NCBI GenBank assembly: GCA_937916085.1
Contig: CALGGO010000005.1
Location: 1 to 22,077 of the forward strand
DNA: 22,077 nucleotides
Direction: 5' to 3'
DNA from: an uncultured Prevotellaceae bacterium
GTDB lineage: Bacteria; Bacteroidota; Bacteroidia; Bacteroidales; Muribaculaceae
The position numbers and the translations under genes were made by a program. A model generated the notes under the pieces. It saw nothing but the letters and a program-made list of their open reading frames with translations. It did not search any database and was not told the origin of the DNA. Positions within the stretch are counted from its first letter, which is position 1, and every line of letters starts with the position of its first letter. Shown piece after piece: positions 15,256 through 21,264 of the stretch.

Positions 15256-15285
15256 GACTAGAAACTCTAGAAAATCTAGATAGTC
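15256..15285. other. Palindromic hairpin after the PAP2-like gene
   Basis: TCTAGA-AAA-TCTAGA forms the inner stem and GACTA/TAGTC the outer stem with a one-sided GAAAC bulge. It starts four bases after the stop codon. An A-run, not a T-run, follows on the plus strand. Confidence 0.5.
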
Positions 15286-15292
15286 TAAAAAC

Positions 15293-15362
15293 AACTATTA
15301 ACTGTGAACTATTAACTGTGAACTATTAACTGTGAACTATTAACTGTGAACTGTGAACTATG
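15293..15362. repeat. 14-bp tandem repeat x4 running into the ispG start codon
   Basis: Four exact copies of AACTATTAACTGTG (15293-15348) are followed by the half-units AACTGTG and AACTATG. The unit itself is two related heptamers. The ATG of ispG (15360-15362) is the end of the last heptamer, so the whole region where ribosome contacts would occur is repeat. AACTCTC just inside the gene continues the theme. Confidence 0.95.
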
Positions 15363-17210
15363 AACTCTCTTAACTATCACCGCCGCAAGACTGTTACAGT
15401 GAATATAGGCGACACGCCATTGGGCAGCGACTTTCCCATAAGGGTGCAGTCGATGACCAACACCTCGACTAACGACATCGAGGCGAGTGTGGAGCAGTGC
15501 CAGCGCATTGCCGACGCTGGAGCCCACTATGTGAGACTCACCACACAAGGCGTGCGAGAAGCAAAAAACCTGGGAATAATACGCCAGCAGTTGCGCGAGC
15601 GGGGCTGCCAAGTGCCACTTGTCGCCGACATACATTTCAACCCCCGTGCGGCTCTTGAGGCAGCGCAAGTCACCGATAAAGTGCGCATCAACCCTGGCAA
15701 CTTCGTTGACCCAGCAAGGCAGTTCAAAAGCTTGACCTACACCGACGAGGAATATCAAGCCGAACTCCAGCGCATCCACGACTCACTGGTGCCTTTCATC
15801 GACCTGTGCCGCAAGCATGGCACTGCCGTGCGCCTCGGCGTGAATCACGGTTCGCTGAGCGACCGCATCATGAGTCGCTATGGCAACACCGCCCCAGGCA
15901 TGGTGGAGAGCGTGATGGAGTATCTGCGAGTGTTTGTAGAGCAGCAGTTCATGAACGTGGTAATTTCGATGAAGGCGTCGAATGTGGTGGTCATGGTCGA
16001 AGCGGTGCGACGACTAGTAGCTGCGATGGATGCCGAGGATATGCACTTCCCTCTACACCTGGGCGTTACCGAGGCAGGATTTGGTGAGGACGGACGCATT
16101 AAGAGCGCGGTGGGCATAGGAGCGCTGTTGAGTCAGGGCATTGGCGACACCATAAGAGTGTCGCTCAGCGAAGACCCCGAGCTTGAAGTGCCTGTAGCCA
16201 ACAAACTAGTGGAATACATCTCCAGCCGTGAGGGTCATCCTCACATCGAGGGAAAGTACAGCAAGGGTTACACCCCACTGATGCCAGAGCGACGCATAGG
16301 CAACAATGTCAAGGGCTTAGTGGGTGGCAAATCACCCATTGTCATCGCCTCGTGCCGTCCCGAAGATGTCACTGGCAACCGTCGTCCCGACTTCTACTTC
16401 AGCAAAACAGGTGCCCTTAACGATAGCGACCAGTTTATTGTCCCAGCATCCATCTATAGCGGCGAGAGCAACACCACTCCCCTATTCTCGCTCCACAACT
16501 GGGACAACAGCGTAGATGCTCCTCTCAAGTGGCTCAATGTTACGGCCAGCACGCCTGTTGAGAAACTGCTTTTCCTTAAAGACTGCGACAATGCGGCATT
16601 AATCTTAACGCCCGACAACATCAACGTGAGCGGCTGCCAACAAGCTTTCATTCACTCACTTATCGATGCCGGCATCAACTGCCCCGTTATCCTACACAAC
16701 GGCTACCTCGACACCGACAGCGAATGGCTGCAAGTGAAGGCAGGCGCCGACTTTGGCGCGGTATTGCTCAACGGACTGGGCGACGGTGTGTGGCTCGAAG
16801 CACCTGATTACGAGAACCAAAACGAGGTCATAGGTTATGCCTTCGCGATACTTCAGGCGGCACGATTGCGCACCACCAAGACCGAGTTCATCTCCTGCCC
16901 AAGCTGCGGACGCACCATGTTTGACCTGCAAACCACCGTGCGCCGTGTGCAGGAAGCCACTGCCCACCTCACCCACCTCAAGATTGGCGTGATGGGATGC
17001 GTGGTGAACGGGCCAGGCGAGATGGCCGATGCCGACTATGGCTATGTGGGCGCTGCCGTTGGGAAAATCAGTCTTTACAAGGGCAAAGAGTGCGTCGAGA
17101 AAAACATCCCCGAAGCCGATGCCATACCACGCCTCATCGCCCTCATCAAAGACAACGGCGACTGGATTGAGAAACAAGATAATACTAATTCAAGTTTCGC
17201 AAGTTGTTAA
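15360..17210 (+). CDS. ispG: 4-hydroxy-3-methylbut-2-enyl diphosphate synthase, long form
   Basis: This 616-residue enzyme makes HMBPP from MEcPP in the MEP isoprenoid pathway with a [4Fe-4S] cluster. An N-terminal TIM barrel (RVQSMTNTSTNDIEAS, VADIHFNPRAALEAA, KVRINPGNF, LGVTEAGFGEDGR) spans about residues 1-285. An insert domain spans about 290-490, and the C-terminal cluster domain has Cys513 and Cys516 in ISCPSCGRT and Cys547 in GCVVNGPGE. The insert is typical of Bacteroidetes, chlamydiae and plants. The start is fixed because NYHRRKTVTVNIG directly precedes the barrel. The last residues (NTNSSFASC) are encoded by intergenic-type repeat sequence. No promoter box was found upstream. Confidence 0.97.
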   Translation: MNSLNYHRRKTVTVNIGDTPLGSDFPIRVQSMTNTSTNDIEASVEQCQRIADAGAHYVRLTTQGVREAKNLGIIRQQLRERGCQVPLVADIHFNPRAALEAAQVTDKVRINPGNFVDPARQFKSLTYTDEEYQAELQRIHDSLVPFIDLCRKHGTAVRLGVNHGSLSDRIMSRYGNTAPGMVESVMEYLRVFVEQQFMNVVISMKASNVVVMVEAVRRLVAAMDAEDMHFPLHLGVTEAGFGEDGRIKSAVGIGALLSQGIGDTIRVSLSEDPELEVPVANKLVEYISSREGHPHIEGKYSKGYTPLMPERRIGNNVKGLVGGKSPIVIASCRPEDVTGNRRPDFYFSKTGALNDSDQFIVPASIYSGESNTTPLFSLHNWDNSVDAPLKWLNVTASTPVEKLLFLKDCDNAALILTPDNINVSGCQQAFIHSLIDAGINCPVILHNGYLDTDSEWLQVKAGADFGAVLLNGLGDGVWLEAPDYENQNEVIGYAFAILQAARLRTTKTEFISCPSCGRTMFDLQTTVRRVQEATAHLTHLKIGVMGCVVNGPGEMADADYGYVGAAVGKISLYKGKECVEKNIPEADAIPRLIALIKDNGDWIEKQDNTNSSFASC

Positions 17211-17365
17211 CTTGCTAAAAGTTTAATGTTTAGAGTTTAGAGGACAATAAGTGTGAAATATAGAAAAAATTGAAAAAAATTGCTCTAAACACCAACCTCT
17301 AACCTCTAACCTTCAAGTTTATAAAGTTTTAGAACTTTAGAAACTTGAGTAATACTAACTAAAAA
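17181..17365. repeat. Word repeats and hairpins between ispG and the CotH gene
   Basis: GCAAGTT-GTT-AACTTGC (17199-17215) spans the ispG stop codon. GTTTAGAGTTTAGAGG near 17223 is an imperfect inverse of CCTCTAACCTCTAAC near 17295. A long hairpin at 17314-17347 pairs CAAGTTT with AAACTTG and, inside, AAAGTT with AACTTT. The word AATACTAA(T/C)T occurs at 17181 and 17351. No T-tract or -7 box is obvious. Confidence 0.55.
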
Positions 17366-17376
17366 ATTCCAAAAAA

Positions 17377-18984
17377 ATGAGAAAACTTCTACTATTTTCA
17401 ATGTTAATGCTATTGGCGTCAGGCTCAATGCATGCGCAATGGTGGTGGAACCCTAACTATCCACCCGACGATGAGACAGTGCAACTTACTCAAACCAACC
17501 TCCCCATCGTGTGGATGGAGGTAGATGGTGCCACCATCGACCGTGAAGAGCGCATCACAGCGCGCATGAAGATCATCCACAACGGAGACGGCAACCTCAA
17601 CTATGCCGACACCGTGGCACACCCAGGACAGACGATTGATTATCAAGGATATGTAGCCCTGAAATATCGAGGCAACTCATCGTTCACCGCCAGCGACAAG
17701 AAGCCTTACTCCTTCCGACCGCTCAACGCGCCTCTCGAGGATGGCGGAACAAAGCAGAAGGTGAAAATCTTGGGCATGGGAAAAGACAACAACTGGGCAC
17801 TGCTCGCACCCTACAGCGACAAGAGCATGATGCGCGACCTGCTCATCTTTGAGCTTGAGCGTCCCTGGATGTACTTCACCCCAACGGGCAAATATTGCGA
17901 ACTTTACCTTGACGGCATCTACTACGGCATTTATATCTTGTGCGAATTGCCAACAAAAGGCAAGAATCGCCTGAATCTTGACGACCCTGGCGAGGAAGGC
18001 GACGAGCTAACTGGAGGATACCTGCTTGAAGTGGATCGCACCGACGAGGTGACCTACACCTCAAAATACCACCCCATGAAGAAGAATGGGCAATGGATAA
18101 CCAACCGTTACATCAACTACCAGTTCAAAGAGCCGGAGTATGAAGACCTCACCGACACCCAGTACAACTACATCACCGGGCAAATCGACCTCATGGAGGA
18201 TGCCCTCAACTCTTCTAACTACACCGACCCCGAGACTGGCTACCGCAAGTATATGGACGTGATGTCGTTTGTCGATTTTCAGATTGCCCAAGAGCTGTCA
18301 CACAACGTGGACGGGTATCGCCTCAGCTCTAAAATTTTCAAATGGCGCGACAGCGTTGACACACGCTTCAAGATGGTGCTCTGGGACTTCAACATCGCCT
18401 TCGGCAACAGCGACTACTATTACGGCTGGTACACCAACAACTGGATATATGAGAACAACGACGTTCTCAATTCCAACGGCGACACACAGCTCGTGCCGTT
18501 CTGGTGGTATAAGCTCAACAAAGACCCTTATTACCAGGACCTGCTCAAAAAACGCTGGGCACAGTGCCGACGCGCCAACATGCGCGAAGACCGCATCATA
18601 GCCACCATCGACTCGATGGCCACACAACTCACCTCGCAAGGCGCTATGGCACGCAACACCCAGGCATGGCCCAGATGGGGACAGTATGTGTGGCCCAACT
18701 ATTACGTTGCTCAGAACTTCGACGACGAGGTGAGCCATCTCAAAGACTGGATTCACAACCGCTTGACATGGATGGACCAGCAACTCGGCTTCGACCCGAC
18801 AGCGGTGGTTATTGGCGACGTGAACTGCGACGGCGAGGTTACCAGCATTGACATCACATGCATCTATAATTACCTCCTCAGCGGCGACACCACCTTTATC
18901 GACACTAGCGACGTTGACGGTGATGGAGCAATCACCAGTGCCGACATCACACTCATCTACAACATCTTGCTGGGAACTCAATAG
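17377..18984 (+). CDS. Secreted CotH-family protein with C-terminal dockerin
   Basis: This 535-residue protein has a signal peptide cleaved after about residue 20 (ASGSMHA), a Trp/Pro-rich start, and a CotH kinase-like domain at about 40-460. Recognisable CotH segments are YRGNSSF, KKPYSF, LGMGKDNNWALLAPYSDKS, YCELYLDGIYYGIYILCE, YLLEVDR, and MVLWDFNIAFGN. At 480-535 a type I dockerin follows, with two calcium loops (DVNCDGEVTSID and DVDGDGAITSAD), each followed by an IYN-containing helix. CotH proteins are atypical secreted kinases in spore formers and are common in cellulosome-type systems. The dockerin implies docking to a cohesin or self-association on the surface. Target unknown. The gene stands alone. 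Confidence 0.88.
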   Translation: MRKLLLFSMLMLLASGSMHAQWWWNPNYPPDDETVQLTQTNLPIVWMEVDGATIDREERITARMKIIHNGDGNLNYADTVAHPGQTIDYQGYVALKYRGNSSFTASDKKPYSFRPLNAPLEDGGTKQKVKILGMGKDNNWALLAPYSDKSMMRDLLIFELERPWMYFTPTGKYCELYLDGIYYGIYILCELPTKGKNRLNLDDPGEEGDELTGGYLLEVDRTDEVTYTSKYHPMKKNGQWITNRYINYQFKEPEYEDLTDTQYNYITGQIDLMEDALNSSNYTDPETGYRKYMDVMSFVDFQIAQELSHNVDGYRLSSKIFKWRDSVDTRFKMVLWDFNIAFGNSDYYYGWYTNNWIYENNDVLNSNGDTQLVPFWWYKLNKDPYYQDLLKKRWAQCRRANMREDRIIATIDSMATQLTSQGAMARNTQAWPRWGQYVWPNYYVAQNFDDEVSHLKDWIHNRLTWMDQQLGFDPTAVVIGDVNCDGEVTSIDITCIYNYLLSGDTTFIDTSDVDGDGAITSADITLIYNILLGTQ

Positions 18985-19012
18985 TTCATAGTTAGGAATT
19001 CATAGTTAAGAG

Positions 19013-19045
19013 TTGGGCTGCGCCACGATTGAAGGCGCAGCCCAA
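19013..19045. terminator. Strong hairpin after the CotH gene
   Basis: TTGGGCTGCGCC pairs perfectly with GGCGCAGCCCAA (12 bp) around a 9-base loop. Only a weak T-rich tail follows on the plus strand (TTGTGATTT). The words TTCATAGTTA, which are the reverse complement of the words before ispG, fill the gap between the CotH stop and this hairpin. The rest of 19046-19216 holds the repeats listed separately and no convincing gene. Confidence 0.7.
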
Positions 19046-19074
19046 TTGTGATTTAAATGCTTTGTATAATCCGC

Positions 19075-19176
19075 AAAACGATTTGTTCGCCGAACCTAAA
19101 ACGAAACGATTGCGATTTGCGACTTCAAAATCAAAACGAAACGGACAAAATCTACTCCAAAAACAAAAACGAAACG
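19075..19176. repeat. AAAACGAAACG repeat cluster at the presumed mobile-element end
   Basis: Three exact copies of AAAACGAAACG lie at 19098-19108, 19133-19143 and 19166-19176 (spacing 35 and 33). A weaker copy, AAAACGATTTG, lies at 19075-19085. Read from the gene side they are CGTTTCGTTTT. Placement between the last chromosomal hairpin and the first minus-strand phage-type gene suggests binding sites at the end of the element. Confidence 0.6.
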
Positions 19177-19216
19177 GTCTTCACTTCGACAAACACACAA
19201 TCCAAAACAACACATA

Positions 19217-19250
19217 AAAGAGCCTCGAAAATCAAACTTCGAGGCTCTTT
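19217..19250 (-). terminator. Terminator of the minus-strand phage-type operon
   Basis: AAAGAGCCTCGAA pairs perfectly with TTCGAGGCTCTTT (13 bp) around an 8-base loop. On the minus strand the stem ends in CTCTTTT, so it fits termination after the thymidylate-synthase-like gene, 21 bases past its stop. Confidence 0.9.
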
Positions 19251-19270
19251 CCGTTGTTTATATTTTCAGG

Positions 19271-19909
19271 TCAGACATTGAGGTCAAACTTCACGTTCTC
19301 ATCTCCATTGAGCAAGTCCTTTGTTCTCTCTATATTGTTCTCATAGATGTGAACGTTTCCGAGATTCAGCGTGATAGATTTGAGAGGCAAATCAATCTGT
19401 CGAGCCATCAAATAGAGATGGTAAATGTCAGAAGGCAAACCCAAATTAGCGTCGCTGCTTCTTTGGTAAGCAGACACGACAAGTTCTCCCTCATCAATTT
19501 GGAACTGCACCAAACTCAAACAAGGAGCCTGGTTGCTTTCCGCATTGGTCTCGCCCAGGAACAGCACATAGTTCTTGCTGTTGCGTTTCTCTCGGTTTAT
19601 CTTCGCTATCAGCGGCGGCAACTTCTCGAAGTAGGTCGGGTAACTGTTCACCAGGACAGAACCACAATAGTCCCACCAGTTGATGCCTACATCGCGGTAT
19701 CGTTCCACGTTCCGTTCACCCTGCATGAATAGCTGCAACTCATTCTTCAGCTTCTTTCGCGCTATGCCATGACTCTCGAAGATGTCGAGCAGGTCGGCAG
19801 GGGTCAATGACAGCTGCTCATTGAGCAGGTAGCGGATGTTCCCTTTCTTGTTGGTCTGGGTCTTCCCTTTCTCCAGAACTTTCCCCAGTATTTTGTAGTA
19901 TTTGTTCAT
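19271..19909 (-). CDS. Thymidylate-synthase-family protein, probably phage dCMP-type (hydroxy)methylase
   Basis: This 212-residue protein is shorter than cellular ThyA (about 264). The family core is clear: FMQGERNVERYRDVGINWWD, catalytic Cys130 in APCLSLVQF, QRSSD (149-153), LGLPSDIYHLYLM, and His187/Tyr189 in GNVHIYENNIE. Spacing Cys130-Asp153-Asp161 equals E. coli Cys146-Asp169-Asn177, so the pyrimidine-reading Asn is Asp here. That change is known in T4 dCMP hydroxymethylase and shifts specificity to cytosine. The His after the catalytic Cys and the double-Arg phosphate loop are missing. Inference: it modifies dCMP for phage DNA, or is a diverged relative. It lies 25 bases after the methyltransferase gene, in one operon. 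Confidence 0.8.
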   Translation of the reverse strand: MNKYYKILGKVLEKGKTQTNKKGNIRYLLNEQLSLTPADLLDIFESHGIARKKLKNELQLFMQGERNVERYRDVGINWWDYCGSVLVNSYPTYFEKLPPLIAKINREKRNSKNYVLFLGETNAESNQAPCLSLVQFQIDEGELVVSAYQRSSDANLGLPSDIYHLYLMARQIDLPLKSITLNLGNVHIYENNIERTKDLLNGDENVKFDLNV

Positions 19910-19934
19910 CGTTTTAATGGCATTAGAATGTTAT

Positions 19935-20765
19935 TCAAGCGGCATCGGTATAAAGCATGATGTCCGTGTAGGACGCGCTGTAATTCATGTGGGCGTTGAA
20001 CTCACGGCGATGGCAGTTCCTAAACGGGTCACCAAGGTTGGGGTGCCGTCCCATCCAGTCGCACAGTTCAATGATGGAAGACTTATTCGAGGTAAAATAG
20101 ATGAAGCGATGTCCGGCAAGCACCGTAAGCACATCGAGGTAGTCAGACAGTTTCCAGTACATCTTGTAGGTCTTGCTGTCCGTGCTCAGATACGGAGGGT
20201 CAACCAGGAACACAACGCCTGGCACGTCCTTGTACTGCTCAAACACCTCCCTGTAGTCACAGGAGGTAATAGTCAGCCCGTCGAGGTAGTCCGGGCAAGG
20301 CGCATAGTCGGTCGCCTTTATATTATTATATAAGGTCTCTTTCTCCAGATCCGCGAACTCGTTGGCGTACTTCATGGAGAACATCACCGACGAGGACAGC
20401 GTGATATAGTCGATGTAGCCATAGTCGTGCTCATACTTGCGGATGCACGAAAGCACACGCTCGCGGAGCTCTCCCAATATCGGTTTGTGGCGTGGCACAT
20501 CCACCATCTCCCTCAGTTCCGCCAGCAGCGCATTGGTCACCGGCAAGGCTTCCAACCGCTGACGGTAGCCGTCAAAGTCGTTATATACTACGGTCGAGTG
20601 TGGCTTCTGGCACTTGGCTATATGTGACAGCAAGCCGCTGCCGCCGAACAAGTCCACGAAGGTCGTGCCGTCAGGGAACTGCTGGAGCACCTTGATGTAC
20701 TCCTTGGCAAACATCCGCTTCTGTCCCTGGAATGGAAGCGGTGCCGATAGGTATTGCTTTCTCAT
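19935..20765 (-). CDS. D12-class DNA adenine N6-methyltransferase (Dam-like)
   Basis: This 276-residue enzyme has the D12-class order of motifs: PFQGQK (11-16) as the entry to the SAM site, FVDLFGGSG (36-44) binding S-adenosylmethionine, YNDFD (61-65), and the catalytic DPPY (189-192). It should methylate adenine at N6. The recognition site cannot be read from sequence. No restriction nuclease is adjacent, so it is an orphan methyltransferase of the kind phages carry to evade restriction or regulate themselves. It starts downstream of its own promoter, which is flanked by an 8-bp inverted repeat, and leads an operon with the thymidylate-synthase-like gene. Confidence 0.92.
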   Translation of the reverse strand: MRKQYLSAPLPFQGQKRMFAKEYIKVLQQFPDGTTFVDLFGGSGLLSHIAKCQKPHSTVVYNDFDGYRQRLEALPVTNALLAELREMVDVPRHKPILGELRERVLSCIRKYEHDYGYIDYITLSSSVMFSMKYANEFADLEKETLYNNIKATDYAPCPDYLDGLTITSCDYREVFEQYKDVPGVVFLVDPPYLSTDSKTYKMYWKLSDYLDVLTVLAGHRFIYFTSNKSSIIELCDWMGRHPNLGDPFRNCHRREFNAHMNYSASYTDIMLYTDAA

Positions 20766-20766
20766 T

Positions 20767-20812
20767 GTCTCGCTAATTTTATCACCGCAAAGGTACGGTC
20801 ATTCAGCGAGAC
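20767..20812. promoter_or_regulatory. Operator-like inverted repeat around the methyltransferase promoter
   Basis: GTCTCGCT (20767-20774) and AGCGAGAC (20805-20812) are a perfect 8-bp inverted repeat with a 30-base spacer. A minus-strand -7 box TACCTTTG lies inside the spacer at 20795-20788. The right arm sits where a -33 region would be and the left arm ends one base before the ATG at 20765, so a bound regulator would block the promoter. Confidence 0.6.
20788..20795 (-). promoter_or_regulatory. -7 box (TACCTTTG) for the methyltransferase operon
   Basis: Minus-strand TACCTTTG followed by CGG is a perfect -7 box 22 bases before the methyltransferase ATG. It shows the mobile-element genes use the host's primary sigma signals. 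Confidence 0.75.
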
Positions 20813-20832
20813 TAAAGAGAATCCACGCCGAA

Positions 20833-21075
20833 TCACACTGCACCAATCGTGCAGTGCCTTCCGAACCGCTTGATCAGGTCATACACCTTGCGCTCGCACA
20901 CATGGTATCGATCGTGGAGCACCGACACGATATAAGTCATCTTGTCCCCAGCCTCGTGCATGCGTTTGTAGTCCTCATAAAGTGCCAGATACTGGCAGTC
21001 TTCAAGCCTGAAACCTGCCGAATTTAGCCTGTCAATGGGTTCCTTACTCAATTTTATTATCTCGTAGTAGGTCAT
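20833..21075 (-). CDS. Small helix-turn-helix-like protein, phage type
   Basis: From the ATG at 21075 this is an 80-residue protein. The N-terminal half is a charged amphipathic helix region (IIKLSKEPIDRLNSAGF). Residues 45-71, KMTYIVSVLHDRYHVCERKVYDLIKRF, have the spacing of a helix-turn-helix, with RYHVCERKVYDLIKR resembling the recognition part of Mor-type activators and small terminase subunits. It probably binds DNA and may regulate the adjacent genes, including through the inverted repeat 20 bases past its stop. A TTG at 21108 would extend it by 11 residues into the large inverted repeat, so the ATG is preferred. The Mor resemblance is weak. Confidence 0.65.
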   Translation of the reverse strand: MTYYEIIKLSKEPIDRLNSAGFRLEDCQYLALYEDYKRMHEAGDKMTYIVSVLHDRYHVCERKVYDLIKRFGRHCTIGAV

Positions 21076-21091
21076 TTTCAAATAATTTTTG

Positions 21092-21099
21092 TACCTTTG
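21092..21099 (+). promoter_or_regulatory. Plus-strand -7 box (TACCTTTG) beside the nested inverted repeat
   Basis: TACCTTTG is a perfect -7 box pointing right, inside GTACCTTTGTAC. A transcript from it would begin about 21104-21107, at the first bases of the outer stem (21103-21117), and read away from the helix-turn-helix gene. No protein-coding start follows. A good -33 was not found. Confidence 0.5.
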
Positions 21100-21102
21100 T
21101 AC

Positions 21103-21254
21103 CGCCAATCATTTATTCGCATAAAAAAGCCTCTATGGTGCAGCGAAGGGCATACGGCCCCCAGCTGTGCACCATAGAGGTTGCGTTGTTAATAAATGAT
21201 TGGCGTCTATATTAACAGGCTGGGGGCTTTTTCTATGCCCACCCCCGAGGGCAT
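21103..21254. ncRNA. Nested inverted-repeat element with pseudoknot-type complementarity
   Basis: Outer stem: CGCCAATCATTTATT (21103-21117) with AATAAATGATTGGCG (21191-21205), 15 bp perfect. Inner stem: CCTCTATGGTGCA (21130-21142) with TGCACCATAGAGG (21168-21180), 13 bp perfect. The 25-base loop (21143-21167) pairs outside the stems in two blocks: GGGCATA (21148-21154) with TATGCCC (21234-21240), and GCCCCCAGC (21157-21165) with GCTGGGGGC (21219-21227). ATGCCC (21235-21240) can instead pair with GGGCAT (21249-21254). The region has no coding frame. It may be a structured RNA, a leader switch, or a DNA-level site; the active strand is undecided. Confidence 0.6.
21123..21180 (-). terminator. 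Inner hairpin acting as a minus-strand terminator
   Basis: On the minus strand the 13-bp inner stem is followed by CTTTTTTATG (21129-21120), an intrinsic-terminator pattern for the two genes coming from the right edge. Its 25-base loop is the part complementary to sequence transcribed just before it. Confidence 0.6.
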
Positions 21255-21264
21255 TCATCAGAGT

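Noticed and set aside
18298..18981. Long minus-strand open frame opposite the CotH-dockerin gene
   Set aside because: Antisense shadow of a protein with clear domains; no promoter or leader of its own.
18841..18984. True EF-hand domain at the end of the CotH protein
   Set aside because: Two DxNxDG / DxDGDG loops each followed by a short I-Y-N helix, with the Ser-x-Asp spacing, fit a type I dockerin better than paired EF-hands.
19029..19281. Two short overlapping open frames (62 and 74 codons) after the CotH gene
   Set aside because: They overlap a hairpin, the AAAACGAAACG repeats and a terminator, are Lys/Asn-rich from base composition, and lack a plausible leader.
21076..21108. TTG start at 21108 for the HTH-like gene
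   Set aside because: It would run into the outer arm of the inverted repeat and across the GTAC palindrome; the ATG at 21075 gives a sensible N-terminus.
21103..21205. Retron-type ncRNA (long hairpin enclosed by outer inverted repeat)
   Set aside because: The shape is reminiscent, but no reverse transcriptase gene lies in the visible sequence and the branching-G context is not recognisable.
21103..21205. Miniature transposon with 15-bp terminal inverted repeats
   Set aside because: Flanking bases (TAC and TCT) show no target duplication, and the loop complementarity to sequence outside the repeats would be unexplained.
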